Assembly (NCBI RefSeq): GCF_000619925.1
Contig: NZ_JHVB01000001.1
Coordinates: 496,001-560,000, forward strand
Length of the DNA: 64,000 nucleotides
Reading direction: 5' to 3'
From: Treponema sp. C6A8
Lineage (GTDB): Bacteria; Spirochaetota; Spirochaetia; Treponematales; Treponemataceae
Shown here: positions 32,685-42,396 of the stretch, one piece after another
Numbering within the stretch: the stretch's first letter is position 1
Layout: every line of letters starts with the position of its first letter
The notes under the pieces: generated by a model
Database searches by the model: none
What the model was told of the DNA's origin: nothing
What the model saw: the letters and a program-made list of their open reading frames with translations, nothing else
Position numbers and translations under genes: made by a program

Positions 32685-33908
32685 ATGAATATTATAACAG
32701 ATAAAATGGTTTTTGGTGGAAAAACTTTAACAAAAATCGACGGAAAAGCTGTCTTTATTCCATATACAATGCCGGGCGAAAGTCTGGAAATCAAAATCAC
32801 AGAAGAAAAAAGAGATTATAATAACGCAGAAATTGTAAATATCATTAAGCCAAGCGAGCACCGTGTAAAGCCAGCCTGCCCTTATTACGAAAAATGCGGC
32901 GGCTGCAATATGATGCACATTGAACCAGGCTACCAGCGGGAACTTCGCAAGCAGATGCTGGCAGATATTTTCATGCAGAACGGCATCGATATTTCGGATA
33001 AAATCCAGATTGTTTACGACCGCGACACAAATTACCGCTGCCGTTTCCAGCTCAATGACGGCGGCCTCAGCCAGAAAAACGCAAACGTTATCATTCCGGT
33101 TGAAGAATGCATTTGCGCAGAGGCTCCGGTAAACGAATGGCTCAAAGAGACACCGGCAGCCCAAAGAGGCAAAGGCCGCTCTCACCTATTCGGCAGCTCT
33201 TTTATGATATCTAACGGCCAGAACAGTGGAAAACTGATAGTTGCTGACGAAGCTGATGACAGTAAGAAAAGCGGAATCGTGGTAAAAGGATCTTCAAAAA
33301 AGAAACTTAAGCTTAAAGAAAATAAATATTTCAGCGGAACAATGCTTTCTCCTCAGAATACGGTAACAGTCTGCATCGGCGGCAAAAACCTTAGCTTTGA
33401 TGTCCGCGGCTTTTTCCAGTCAAACCTATTTGTTTTTGAAAAAGTTGTAAAATTGATTTGCGACACGCTCGGACAGGGAGAACGCGTACTTGATATGTAT
33501 TCGGGCTGCGGCTCAATTTCAGCCTTTCTTGCAGACAAGTTCAGCCAGGTAGTGTTGGTTGAGCACAACCGCGATGCTCTTGTTTTTGCAGAACAGAATA
33601 TGGCTGGCAAGAGCCACGTAAGCTACGGCCTCAGCGGCGCAAACTGGGTAAAAAACTGCGCTTCTACCTGCGGCGAATTTGATGCCTGCGTAATTGACCC
33701 GCCTCGCTCCGGCATGGAAAAAGAAGTCTGCGATTATCTTTGCAAAAGCGGAATTCCTCAAATCAGAAGCCTTTCCTGCGACCCGGCAACTCACGCCCGC
33801 GACTGCGCAAAACTTATTGCAGCCGGCTACTCTCTTGAGCAGATTTACCTTCTGGATTTTTATCCTAACACAAGTCACATAGAAAGCCTTGCTGTATTTG
33901 TAAAATGA
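32685..33908 (+). CDS. 23S rRNA (uracil-5-)-methyltransferase, RlmD/TrmA family
   Basis: 407 residues. An N-terminal TRAM domain, a [4Fe-4S] motif with C65, C71 and C74 (CPYYEKCGGC) and a later Cys in VEECIC, then the methyltransferase with VLDMYSGCGS and CVIDPPRSG. The nucleophile is C365 in SCDPATHARD. Fe-S plus TRAM points to the RlmD/RlmC side rather than TrmA; the exact target is open. Confidence 0.88.
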   Translation: MNIITDKMVFGGKTLTKIDGKAVFIPYTMPGESLEIKITEEKRDYNNAEIVNIIKPSEHRVKPACPYYEKCGGCNMMHIEPGYQRELRKQMLADIFMQNGIDISDKIQIVYDRDTNYRCRFQLNDGGLSQKNANVIIPVEECICAEAPVNEWLKETPAAQRGKGRSHLFGSSFMISNGQNSGKLIVADEADDSKKSGIVVKGSSKKKLKLKENKYFSGTMLSPQNTVTVCIGGKNLSFDVRGFFQSNLFVFEKVVKLICDTLGQGERVLDMYSGCGSISAFLADKFSQVVLVEHNRDALVFAEQNMAGKSHVSYGLSGANWVKNCASTCGEFDACVIDPPRSGMEKEVCDYLCKSGIPQIRSLSCDPATHARDCAKLIAAGYSLEQIYLLDFYPNTSHIESLAVFVK

Positions 33909-35245
33909 AAAAACTCACCCTGCTGCTAGTTTTTCTGCTTTCCTCATTTCTTGCTTTTTCCCAGGGTGCGGCTACTTCTGAAGAACCCGCCATGCTCTGG
34001 CAGACAGTACTTTCCGGAAAAGTGCTGTCTGAACCTGCAAAATTTTCTTACGGCTTTTGCGTGATTACGGACGCAAGAAAAATCGACTGCCTCAATTACG
34101 AAGGAAAAAAGCTCTGGGAAAAGGATATTGAGCATCCAAGAGAATGCCAGATTTTCCCCCTCGATTATGAATTTCTTCTTCTTTCAGACAATTCAAAAAA
34201 CACCGTAAGCCTTATCAATCCAAGCGGGCTAAAACTTTGGGAAGCTGAAATCACTTTTAAGCCAGAAAAGGCAGAAAGCGGTGATGACGGAAGGATTTTT
34301 GTTTATAACGAAAACCAGATTGCCTGCTACGGTATAAACGGAATTAAAAAATGGCAGAAATCTTCAGATACAAACCCAGCCCTTCTCAAGCTCAATCCTT
34401 TTGGAAATCTAAGCGGAGAAACTCGTGAAAAAACTGACTCAAATTCATCTTATCAGAATGAAGAAATTATAAGAAAGCATTTCCGCGATTATGCCTACGC
34501 CTTCTTTTATGACAAAAAACACGCCCTCATCTGTAAAAACAACTGGACTCTGGAATATTATTATTTTAATGAAGAGCAGAATGTAAGCGGCATTTCTTCC
34601 AAAAAAGCAAAAAGCGGTCCTAAATCTGCAAAGAGCCAGACTGCAGCCTTATACAATCTGAAGGACATAAATACTGATATAAGAAAGAATAAGCAGGTTA
34701 CCAGCGAGGAACGCATGGAAGCTTTAAGGGCCGGAAACTACGCAGACCAGGAAATTCTTTTTTCTTCTGAACTGATGAATATTCTTGACGCCTACTCCGC
34801 AGACATAAATATTTCCCAGTTCGGCACCCAGATTGAATATTCGATTTACGAAGCAAACACTAAGGAATTTGGAATTATTTTGAGCCAGATTCCCCTGCTG
34901 GCAAGTTCAGACTACACAATTAAAATTGCCGACATTGTCGCCCACACAAAAAATACGGCAGTTCTGAAAAACGCCCTTAGGGAGTTCGGAAACTGCGCCT
35001 ACGATCCTGACTATCTTGTTTTAACTGCAATTCAAAACCGGGCAAAAAACTTAAACAAGCGCAATGAAGATATAATCGTTTCCTTCTGCGACGCCGTCTA
35101 CGAAATTTGCCGCTTCATGGGAAAAAACGCTTATAATACAAAAGGAAAGCAGATTCTTGCAGACTTTGTCTACGCATCAAATCCGGACCGGGTAAAAGCC
35201 TACGCCAGAAAAACCTTCGAGAAAATCAAAAATCTTCAGATGTAG
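33905..35245 (+). CDS. Exported PQQ-like repeat protein
   Basis: 446 residues with a signal peptide ending near AFSQG. The N-terminal third has beta-propeller-like blades (KIDCLNYEGKKLWEKDI, LINPSGLKLWEAE, CYGINGIKKWQ). The C-terminal half appears helical, perhaps HEAT-like. The ATG overlaps the methyltransferase stop (ATGA). Probably a periplasmic scaffold; no specific function is supported. Confidence 0.72.
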   Translation: MKKLTLLLVFLLSSFLAFSQGAATSEEPAMLWQTVLSGKVLSEPAKFSYGFCVITDARKIDCLNYEGKKLWEKDIEHPRECQIFPLDYEFLLLSDNSKNTVSLINPSGLKLWEAEITFKPEKAESGDDGRIFVYNENQIACYGINGIKKWQKSSDTNPALLKLNPFGNLSGETREKTDSNSSYQNEEIIRKHFRDYAYAFFYDKKHALICKNNWTLEYYYFNEEQNVSGISSKKAKSGPKSAKSQTAALYNLKDINTDIRKNKQVTSEERMEALRAGNYADQEILFSSELMNILDAYSADINISQFGTQIEYSIYEANTKEFGIILSQIPLLASSDYTIKIADIVAHTKNTAVLKNALREFGNCAYDPDYLVLTAIQNRAKNLNKRNEDIIVSFCDAVYEICRFMGKNAYNTKGKQILADFVYASNPDRVKAYARKTFEKIKNLQM

Positions 35246-35288
35246 AATTTTATTTACGGATATTTTTTTTGGTAGTAAAATTATTTAA

Positions 35289-37205
35289 ATGGCATCGGGG
35301 CTAAAAAAAAGCAAATTCTTGCAAATAATTTTACTTTCGCTTTCAGTCGTAATATTTGCCTTTTCTATGATTGCATACAGATTATCTCTTACGCGAATTA
35401 TGAAGAGTTTAACCTGGACTTCACTAGAAGAGACAACAAGTCTTTACACAGCCTTATTTGATTTAAAAATCCAGGAAAACTTTGACCTTCTTGAAGCCAT
35501 CGCAGAAGGTTTTTCTTACATAGACACCACAAACGATAAGGCAACAACAGCCTTAATCCAGCATTTTTCCAATAAAACCGACTTTTCTACCCTTTATTTT
35601 GCAGATGAAGACGGCGAAACCTTTGGAAACGAGGGACAGAGTTTTGGAATTGTATCAAAAACCGATTATTTCAGACGCACGATGTTTTCCGGCACGAGAA
35701 CAATTTCCAAAACCATTGAGTCAGATTCAAGACGGGTTCCTTCGTTTATTCTTTCCGTTCCGGTAATTAAGGATGAAAAAGTCTGCGGAATGGTCTGCGG
35801 AATATTGAATCTTTTGAAGCTGAACAATACACTTTCCGCCCATTTTCAGAATTCAAAGGGCTTTTACATGATTGTAGAAAGTAACGGCCACATCATCTTT
35901 ACCAATGCTGAAAACAAAACTCAGTTCGGAAACAATTTCAATATCTTCTTAATTAAAAATAAATCATGTTCGGAATCCGAATTCATCAAATATTCCGAGG
36001 ATTTAAGAAATCAAAGACATGGGCTGATGGAATACTATTCTCATAATGCAAGACGCTTCTGTTCCTATACGCCGCTAAATATGAACAACTGGTATCTCCT
36101 TACCATAGTTAAGACAGATGCCATCGATGCAAGAATTGCCCTTACCAAAAAGATTTCAACGACTCTTTCCTGCATCATGTCGGTTCTGCTTATTCTTTCT
36201 ATCGTTCTCATATTTCTTGCAGAACGAAAAACTGCAATCGTTAAGACAAAGAACGAAGGCCTGACAAAGATTTATGACAGCAGTAAGTCTGTGGTTCTTG
36301 ATATCAACCTTGTTGAAAAAAACATTTCCTACAGCGGAGATACTAATTTTGTTTTCGGACAAAACATTCAGCAGACAAATTATCAGGCTTTTGCCGAATT
36401 TACAAAAAACATTCATAAGGATGATAAGCACGTTATAAAAGAGCTGAAAAAAGCTGCATTTGAAAATTTTACCGAATACACAGCAGAATTCCGCCTTATG
36501 TGCTCCGATGGCGAATACAACTGGTTCAGGGTAAAAAATCTTCCGATTTTTGATGAAGATCATAAGCCTGTAAGAAGCCTTGCCTCCTTTACAAACGTAA
36601 ATAAGCAGATGCTGAAAGAACAGGAACTCATGCACAAGGCTGAATACGATTCCCTTTCAGGACTTTTAAATAAGGGAAGTTTTGAAAATAAAGTAAGCGC
36701 TCATATTTCAAAAAATACAGAACAGACCTGCGCCCTTTTGATTATTGACCTGGACAATTTTAAGATGATTAATGATACCCTGGGTCATTCCATGGGGGAT
36801 GCAGCAATCAGTGATACGGCAAAAAAGATTTCCCTGATTTTTTCAATTCAAGACTATCTTGGAAGAATCGGTGGCGATGAATTCTCGGCCTTTGTAATTT
36901 TTGATAAAAACATGCCGCTTAGCGAATGTATCATGCACTTAAACGAAAAGGTTTCTGACCTCTGCGAAATTCTGAACGAAATGTACTTTAATGAAGATAA
37001 ATATGTAGAGATTTCTGCAAGTATCGGAATTTCTATATATCCGGAACACGGAACAAGTTACGAAGAACTTTTTGACCGCGCCGATAATGCCCTTTACAAC
37101 GTAAAAAAAGGCGGCAAGAACAATTTTATAATTTGGAACAGCGATTTACAGCAGGGCTCAGAATCATCTTATTCAAGCCACAAGGGACTGGAAGAACTAA
37201 TCTAG
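35289..37205 (+). CDS. Membrane diguanylate cyclase with dCache-like sensor and PAS domain
   Basis: Predicted to make cyclic di-GMP. 638 residues: membrane helix (about 10-30), an extracytoplasmic sensor to about 285, a second helix (about 290-315), a PAS-like domain with CSDGEYNWFRVKNLPIFDE, then GGDEF. The active site GGDEF is intact at residues 528-532, with IDLDNFKMINDTLGHSMGD upstream. The product-inhibition I-site (RxxD) reads SIQD (519-522), with Ser in place of Arg, so allosteric inhibition is probably lost. No EAL domain. Confidence 0.88.
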   Translation: MASGLKKSKFLQIILLSLSVVIFAFSMIAYRLSLTRIMKSLTWTSLEETTSLYTALFDLKIQENFDLLEAIAEGFSYIDTTNDKATTALIQHFSNKTDFSTLYFADEDGETFGNEGQSFGIVSKTDYFRRTMFSGTRTISKTIESDSRRVPSFILSVPVIKDEKVCGMVCGILNLLKLNNTLSAHFQNSKGFYMIVESNGHIIFTNAENKTQFGNNFNIFLIKNKSCSESEFIKYSEDLRNQRHGLMEYYSHNARRFCSYTPLNMNNWYLLTIVKTDAIDARIALTKKISTTLSCIMSVLLILSIVLIFLAERKTAIVKTKNEGLTKIYDSSKSVVLDINLVEKNISYSGDTNFVFGQNIQQTNYQAFAEFTKNIHKDDKHVIKELKKAAFENFTEYTAEFRLMCSDGEYNWFRVKNLPIFDEDHKPVRSLASFTNVNKQMLKEQELMHKAEYDSLSGLLNKGSFENKVSAHISKNTEQTCALLIIDLDNFKMINDTLGHSMGDAAISDTAKKISLIFSIQDYLGRIGGDEFSAFVIFDKNMPLSECIMHLNEKVSDLCEILNEMYFNEDKYVEISASIGISIYPEHGTSYEELFDRADNALYNVKKGGKNNFIIWNSDLQQGSESSYSSHKGLEELI

Positions 37206-37206
37206 T

Positions 37207-37237
37207 CTGTGTAAGCGGGCCAGTCAGAGCCCGCTAC
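37207..37237. repeat. Short repeat/hairpin, family copy 1
   Basis: A hairpin AGCGGGC/GCCCGCT around CAGTCAGA lies between two convergent genes and may terminate both. Its sequence (CTGTGTAAG, GCC, GTCAGAGC, CGC in order) recurs at 40757-40788. Confidence 0.6.
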
Positions 37238-37240
37238 CTT

Positions 37241-37834
37241 CTAATCGTCCGTAAGCTTTTTCCACTCTTTTCCGTCATATTCAAAAATCGAAGCCTGACA
37301 GTTTTTCTGTAAGCCTTTTCCCCAGAAGTGAGCCTTATCGTTTCCTTCAAGATAGCACATAATTCCTTTATTTAAGGCACCGTGGGCAACAATCATAACC
37401 CTGTTAAACTTCTGCCAGTCTTTTTCCAGAACCGACTGAATAAAATCTTTTGTACGAGCGCAAAGTTCTTCTATAGTTTCGCCTTTTGCAGGAGGAGTAT
37501 ATTTTTCAGGCTCTGTAAAGAAATAGTGAAATGGACTTTCAGGACAGTTCCAGTCTGCATAGTAAGCGCCTTCCATTTCGCCAAAGGAAAGCTCTCTAAG
37601 GCGTTTATCCCGGATAACAGGAATATTTTTATGGCCGCGGATAAGACAGGCTGTTTCATATGCACGGATTAAGGGAGATGAATAAATAACATCAAAATCA
37701 ATATCATCAAGTTTTTTTCCAAGCTGACCGGCAGCTTCCCGCCCTGCTTCATTAAGTTCTATATCAGTATTTCCCTGAAGTTTTCCGGCAGCATTCCACA
37801 CTGTTAAGCCATGCCGAATTAAGTACAATTCCAT
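37241..37834 (-). CDS. Histidine phosphatase superfamily protein
   Basis: 197 residues from ATG 37834, or 200 from GTG 37843. The phosphoglycerate-mutase-type RHG motif is LIRHGLTVWN, with EMEGAYYADW and IVAHGALNKG supplying the second catalytic His region. Similar to GpmB/CobC-type broad phosphatases; the substrate is not predictable. Confidence 0.83.
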   Translation of the reverse strand: MELYLIRHGLTVWNAAGKLQGNTDIELNEAGREAAGQLGKKLDDIDFDVIYSSPLIRAYETACLIRGHKNIPVIRDKRLRELSFGEMEGAYYADWNCPESPFHYFFTEPEKYTPPAKGETIEELCARTKDFIQSVLEKDWQKFNRVMIVAHGALNKGIMCYLEGNDKAHFWGKGLQKNCQASIFEYDGKEWKKLTDD

Positions 37835-37888
37835 AAAAAACACTATATCAAGTTTTGATAAAAAAATCCTTATTTATAGAAGAAATAA

Positions 37889-37917
37889 TTTTACAGATAA
37901 ATTTTTCTCACCTATAA
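37889..37917 (+). promoter_or_regulatory. Sigma-70-type promoter of the MCP gene
   Basis: TTTACA (37889-37894), 17-bp spacer, TATAAT (37912-37917), 49 bases before the ATG. No sigma-28 box was found here, unlike the flgF operon. Confidence 0.75.
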
Positions 37918-37966
37918 TATACTTATTAATAAAGTTGCCATATTAAGCATACACAGGAGAATTACT

Positions 37967-40162
37967 ATGACAAACTTTTTTACCAAGAGCATCAGCCGCC
38001 AGCTTTCAATTTCAATTGGTACTGTACTTCTTGTACTCCTAACCTTATGTGCAGTCTGTATCAGGCGGGCTGTAGATAATTCACTTCAACAGGTTTCAAC
38101 AAAATACCTTGACATGACGGCAAGCCGCTACGGTGAAAGTACTGAAAAAATTCTTTCAAATGAATTCAGTATTGCAAAAACCCTTCAGGCTTCAATTGAA
38201 GGCTTTGAAGATATTCCTAAAAACAACCGCCGCGATTATATTAACAATCTTTTAAAACATACACTTGAACTTAATCCAGGTCTTGTAGACGCCTATTGTG
38301 TCTTTAAGGAAAATGCACTCGACGGTCGTGATGCCGAATTTACAAATTATGACGACACTTACGATGAAACAGGCCGCCTTATTCCATACTGGACTAACGA
38401 CGGAAAGGAAATTGCCTGCTGTGCCCTTACAGATTATGAAGGAAGCTTCTGGTATGAAGAGCCTATGAAGGCTAACCGGGGCATTCTTATTGAACCAAAC
38501 CTTTATGAAGTAGGCGGAAAAGAAATATGGGTTTGCGGTGTTGCCTTCCCAATTCACAACAAAAATAATCAGATTGTGGGAATGCTGGGCGTTGATATGT
38601 CGCTTGATGCCCTTTCTGCCCTTTTAAAAGATGCACAGATTTTCCAGTCTGGCTACCTTTCCCTTACTTCTCACACAGGAACTATCGCCGTTACTAAAGA
38701 CGAAAGTCTTGAAGGCCAGCCTAACCCTGACTACACAGACAGTAAAACAGCTTCTATGTTTACACAGGCGGCAACAAATTTTACCCCCTTCGGCTATCCT
38801 GCAAAAGATAACGGAGTCAGCGTAATTAAAGTTTACAAACCTCTTACAGTAGAAGGCGCTAAGGAAGTCTGGTACCTTGGAGTAACAGTTCCTGACAATG
38901 AGGTTGGAGCTGCAGCTGCAAGAATCCGCGCTATAGTAATGATTATTTTTGCCTTCACCCTGATTATTGTAATCGGCCTTGCCTATCTGATTATCCGCCG
39001 CGTTGTAAAGGAAATGAACAAGGGTGTTGCCGCAATGAAAAACATTGCCCAGGGCGACGGTGACCTTACAGTCCGCATGAATGTAAAGAACCAGAATGAA
39101 CTTGGCCAGATGTACACCTACTTCAACAAGACAATTGAAAAAATTCAGGATTCCATCCGCCAGGTAAAAGATGTTTCTGAACAGATGACCCATCACGGTC
39201 AGGAACTTGGCGACAACATGAATGATACAGCGGCTTCTGCCAACGAAATTACTTCAAATATTGAAAGTGTTAACCGCCAGGTTCAGATGCAGGGAACTAA
39301 CGTACAGGATGCTGCAACTTCAATGCAGCGTATTAATTCCAGCGTAAATGACCTTATTGCAACAATTCAGTCTCAGAGTTCAAGTGTAATAGAATCTTCT
39401 TCTGCAATTGAAGAAATGGTTGCGAATATTCAGTCGGTAACTTCAATTTTAAATAAAAACAGCGGAACCATCAGTGAACTTGAAAAATCAACTGATGCGG
39501 GAAGAACTAACATCGATGGAACTGTACAGGCAACCCTTAAGATTCAGGAGCAGTCAAAGATTCTTCTTGAAGCCAGCAGTGTAATTCAGAATATTGCAAG
39601 CCAGACTAACCTTCTTGCCATGAATGCAGCTATTGAAGCGGCTCATGCCGGCGAAAGCGGAAAAGGTTTCAGCGTTGTTGCAGACGAAATTCGAAAGCTT
39701 GCAGAAGATTCAAACAATCAGGGTAAGAAAATTACTTCAAACCTTAAAGAAGTAAGCGAATCTATTGATCAGGTTGCTGAATCTGCAAAACATATGCAGG
39801 AAATTTTCAATCAGATTTATGAGTACATTCAGAAGGTATCTCAGCAGGAAACAACTATTCTCCACGCTATGCAGGAACAGTCAGAAGGCGGAAGCCAGGT
39901 TCTTACAGCAATGAAGCAGATTAATGATATTACCGTTCACGTAAAAGAAGGCGGTGATATCATGCAGAATGAAACCCAGCAGGCGGCAGAAAAGATGGAC
40001 AACTTAAGCCGCCTGACAGAAGAAATTACCTGCAGTATGGAAGAAATGAGCATCGGTATTGAAAGCATTAACAAGTCGATGAATAATGTAAATGAACTGA
40101 CTCATCAGAACAGCGAAAACCTTGAGAGTCTTGGAAACGCAGTAAGGAAATTTAAAGTATAA
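37967..40162 (+). CDS. Methyl-accepting chemotaxis protein, dCache type
   Basis: A membrane chemoreceptor. 731 residues: first helix about 14-33, a dCache-type periplasmic sensor to about 320 (with [12 protein letters not shown] and [14 protein letters not shown]), second helix about 322-345, HAMP, and a cytoplasmic signalling domain. The hairpin tip [20 protein letters not shown] is the conserved CheA/CheW contact region. AGGAGA precedes the ATG and a strong terminator follows. Ligand unknown. Confidence 0.94.
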   Translation: MTNFFTKSISRQLSISIGTVLLVLLTLCAVCIRRAVDNSLQQVSTKYLDMTASRYGESTEKILSNEFSIAKTLQASIEGFEDIPKNNRRDYINNLLKHTLELNPGLVDAYCVFKENALDGRDAEFTNYDDTYDETGRLIPYWTNDGKEIACCALTDYEGSFWYEEPMKANRGILIEPNLYEVGGKEIWVCGVAFPIHNKNNQIVGMLGVDMSLDALSALLKDAQIFQSGYLSLTSHTGTIAVTKDESLEGQPNPDYTDSKTASMFTQAATNFTPFGYPAKDNGVSVIKVYKPLTVEGAKEVWYLGVTVPDNEVGAAAARIRAIVMIIFAFTLIIVIGLAYLIIRRVVKEMNKGVAAMKNIAQGDGDLTVRMNVKNQNELGQMYTYFNKTIEKIQDSIRQVKDVSEQMTHHGQELGDNMNDTAASANEITSNIESVNRQVQMQGTNVQDAATSMQRINSSVNDLIATIQSQSSSVIESSSAIEEMVANIQSVTSILNKNSGTISELEKSTDAGRTNIDGTVQATLKIQEQSKILLEASSVIQNIASQTNLLAMNAAIEAAHAGESGKGFSVVADEIRKLAEDSNNQGKKITSNLKEVSESIDQVAESAKHMQEIFNQIYEYIQKVSQQETTILHAMQEQSEGGSQVLTAMKQINDITVHVKEGGDIMQNETQQAAEKMDNLSRLTEEITCSMEEMSIGIESINKSMNNVNELTHQNSENLESLGNAVRKFKV

Positions 40163-40168
40163 AAATTA

Positions 40169-40195
40169 AGGCGGCTTGTGGGCCGCCTTTTTTTG
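40169..40195 (+). terminator. Terminator of the MCP gene
   Basis: AAGGCGGC and GCCGCCTT around a short loop, then T7. The convergent gene's stop starts one base later, and the reverse strand also has T-rich sequence, so it may serve both. Confidence 0.9.
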
Positions 40196-40747
40196 TTACT
40201 CAATAATCAGATTTTTCTTTTTAAGCTCGTCTAAAATCAGTTTTACAATCTCTTCCGGATTGTATTTTGATGTGTCTACAAAAAGGTCTACAAAGTCATA
40301 CTGATTGTTATCGATATTATAGAGTTTTTTATAGCGGCGGCTGTCTTCGCTGTCGCGCATGGCTGTAAAGTTCTTTATTTCTTCAAGGTCCCCGCCCTCG
40401 CGCTCTAAAATACGTTTTGCACGAACCTCATCACTTGCAAAAAGATAAACTTTAAAATCAGCTTCCTTGAGCATCCAGATTGCAAGACGGCTGCCAAGCA
40501 CGCAGTTTTCTGCCCGTGCCAGTTCAACCTGATGATTGTCTACATACTGATCGTAAGAATCATCTGTTTTTGCGTTTTCAATAACCTGAGCAAGTGTAAG
40601 TCCTTTTTCCGCTGCAAGCTGACGGAAAGTATAATTAATCAGTTTAATTTTTAATGCTTCTGCGAGCATGGTCGAAACTGTAGTATTTCCACAGCCAGAT
40701 TTTCCGCTGATTGCAACTCGAAGTTCGTTTTTAATTTTATATGACAT
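40196..40747 (-). CDS. Cytidylate kinase-like P-loop kinase
   Basis: 183 residues. Walker A SGKSGCGNTTVSTMLAE and a pattern matching the short cytidylate-kinase-like family, including REGGDLEEIKNF and RYKKLYNID. It is likely to phosphorylate (d)CMP. The unusual GCGNTTV, with Asn for Lys-Ser spacing, is typical of this subgroup rather than canonical Cmk. AGGAGCAGG precedes the ATG. Confidence 0.82.
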   Translation of the reverse strand: MSYKIKNELRVAISGKSGCGNTTVSTMLAEALKIKLINYTFRQLAAEKGLTLAQVIENAKTDDSYDQYVDNHQVELARAENCVLGSRLAIWMLKEADFKVYLFASDEVRAKRILEREGGDLEEIKNFTAMRDSEDSRRYKKLYNIDNNQYDFVDLFVDTSKYNPEEIVKLILDELKKKNLIIE

Positions 40748-40756
40748 TACCTGCTC

Positions 40757-40788
40757 CTGTGTAAGGCTGCCGGTCAGAGCTCGCCCTG
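40757..40788. repeat. Short repeat, family copy 2
   Basis: Aligns with 37207-37237 at CTGTGTAAG, GCC, GTCAGAGC and CGC. It lies just upstream of the kinase gene and downstream of the anti-sigma gene. Confidence 0.55.
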
Positions 40789-40817
40789 TTTAATAGCAAA
40801 ATAAATTATATCGATTT

Positions 40818-41279
40818 CTACACAGAAAGCAAAGTTTCCGCATTAAATTTTCTGGTTTTCTTAACAAAAATATCAAGATTAGAACCAATGAAAGACATGA
40901 TGTAAAAAGAAAGCAAAAGGCCGGAAAAAATACTTGCGGCAAATTCAATCAAAGGATTTGTTCCGTTAGAAACAAAACTCAAAAGAATACAGAATACAAG
41001 AAGGAAAAAGCCGCTGATTCCCCAGCTTGTAAAGGAAACCTTGATATAATCCTTCTGCTTCTGCATTGCAAGCTTTACAATTCTTGTAACCTCTTCTGAA
41101 TCTGCATCAACCTTTTCCTTCAATTCCAGAGAAGCAATTTTTTCTGCCTTAGTAAGAAGCCTTACCTTTGCGCGGCACTCCTTACAGGTAAGAAGGTGCA
41201 AGGAAACAGATGGAGAAAGAAGCTGATTTTTGTCTGCCTCATAGAATTTTTCCATGATGTGACTGCAATTTTTTTTCAT
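40818..41279 (-). CDS. Zinc-finger anti-sigma factor, membrane-bound
   Basis: 153 residues. An N-terminal HLLTCKEC motif (H28, C32, C35) of the ZAS type, then two hydrophobic segments (about 85-110 and 115-140). The ATG overlaps the sigma factor stop as ATGA. Expected to hold the upstream ECF sigma factor at the membrane. Confidence 0.85.
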   Translation of the reverse strand: MKKNCSHIMEKFYEADKNQLLSPSVSLHLLTCKECRAKVRLLTKAEKIASLELKEKVDADSEEVTRIVKLAMQKQKDYIKVSFTSWGISGFFLLVFCILLSFVSNGTNPLIEFAASIFSGLLLSFYIMSFIGSNLDIFVKKTRKFNAETLLSV

Positions 41280-41851
41280 AATAGACCTCCAAGCTTTTCG
41301 CTTAGTATTTTTTTCGCTCTGAATATATTTGATTTTACGGTATTTAATGGAATACCAGTCATTTCCGAAATATCTTCCTGATTCATATCAAGATAGAAGA
41401 AAAGTCTTATGCAGACAGCGTAATTTTCAGGAAGGGTTTGAACAGCTTCGTTGATTGCTTCCCTTGTAAGGGATTTTATCTGTTCGTTTTCCGGAGTGTC
41501 GTAATAGGAAGGCAAAAAATCTTCCTGATCTTCATAAGAATCTGTAATTTTAAATGATTTTTTTTGATTTATTGCCGTTGTAAAGGCAATGCGGGTAATC
41601 CAGGTAGAAAAAAGACTCTTTCCCTTAAAACTGGAAAGATTTTTATATGCCTTAATAAAAACTTCCTGAACAAAGTCTTCTATATCAGTTATATCGTTAA
41701 AAAATTTTCGGCCGACAGCTTCAACCCGCTTTTTATTCATTGCAACAAGCTGGGAAAAAGCGTCGGCATTATTGTGAAGAGCCTGACGTACAAGAAATTT
41801 TTCTTTTTGAAGAAGCACTAAATTCTGTGCTTCCGTAAGTTTATTTTTCAT
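41276..41851 (-). CDS. ECF-type RNA polymerase sigma factor
   Basis: 191 residues with region 2 (DIEDFVQEVFIKAYKNL, then FSTWITRIAFTTAINQKK) and region 4 (LPENYAVCIRLFFYLDMNQ and DISEMTGIPLNTVKSNIFRAKK). It overlaps the downstream anti-sigma gene and the upstream small membrane gene, forming a three-gene operon. Confidence 0.93.
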   Translation of the reverse strand: MKNKLTEAQNLVLLQKEKFLVRQALHNNADAFSQLVAMNKKRVEAVGRKFFNDITDIEDFVQEVFIKAYKNLSSFKGKSLFSTWITRIAFTTAINQKKSFKITDSYEDQEDFLPSYYDTPENEQIKSLTREAINEAVQTLPENYAVCIRLFFYLDMNQEDISEMTGIPLNTVKSNIFRAKKILSEKLGGLL

Positions 41852-42176
41852 TCTTCAGGAATTTATAAAAAATCAGAAAGACAATTCCAAAGGCAAATGG
41901 AATTAATCCTCCTAAAAGTCCCCATGAAAGTCCTTTGATTGCCCAGAACATCACAGAAAGCACAATTCCTACAGCTACAAGAGAAAGTCCGCTTAAATAA
42001 GTAAAAGCCTTCCAGTTGAATTCAAAAGGAGCGTAAGTTCCGTTTTTAATCTGCAGCTTTACTTCACGGTGATGCCACAAAAGTGCAAAGAAAATCAATA
42101 CAAAAACAAGAACTAATCCTACAATCGGAATTATTGATACGATTACCTGTGCAGCAGGTGAAATATTATTCATCAT
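41841..42176 (-). CDS. Small membrane protein at the head of the ECF operon (DUF6249-like)
   Basis: 111 residues with three hydrophobic segments. VLVFVLIFFALLWHHREVKLQIKNG resembles small proteins that accompany ECF sigma/anti-sigma pairs. GAGGTCTTT precedes the ATG. Possibly a sensor or partner of the anti-sigma factor. Confidence 0.68.
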   Translation of the reverse strand: MMNNISPAAQVIVSIIPIVGLVLVFVLIFFALLWHHREVKLQIKNGTYAPFEFNWKAFTYLSGLSLVAVGIVLSVMFWAIKGLSWGLLGGLIPFAFGIVFLIFYKFLKNEK

Positions 42177-42194
42177 AAAGACCTCTTTGTAGAA

Positions 42195-42223
42195 TTAGAC
42201 ACCTACAGAGCAAAAAAAGTTGC
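42195..42223 (-). promoter_or_regulatory. Candidate ECF-type (autoregulated) promoter
   Basis: On the minus strand GCAACT (42218-42223), 17 bp, GTCTAA (42195-42200), 18 bases before the first gene of the sigma operon. The AAC and GTCTAA boxes match the usual ECF promoter style, consistent with autoregulation. Confidence 0.5.
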
Positions 42224-42241
42224 ATAATAGTAATATTACCA

Positions 42242-42385
42242 GTGAAAAAATGCTCCCGATGAGAACCGTGTCTTGCTCTGCCGAGAGCCTTCGACGCTTC
42301 GCTCTGTATGCATCTTACGCGTTGTATCGCACTTATCAGGCTCAATGCGCCGCAAGCCACGAACCTCATCTACGCATTTTTTCAC
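42242..42385. repeat. 144-nt branched inverted-repeat element
   Basis: Nested pairing arms: 42242-42253 with 42374-42385 (12 bp, perfect), 42258-42263 with 42365-42370 (6 bp), 42267-42270 with 42358-42361 and 42272-42276 with 42352-42356. The interior holds further hairpins (AGAGC/GCTCT and GCGTTG/CAATGC with a wobble). It starts 11 bases after the yicC stop and could be a 3' UTR structure or a mobile miniature element. Confidence 0.7.
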
Positions 42386-42396
42386 AGTCTACCTTA

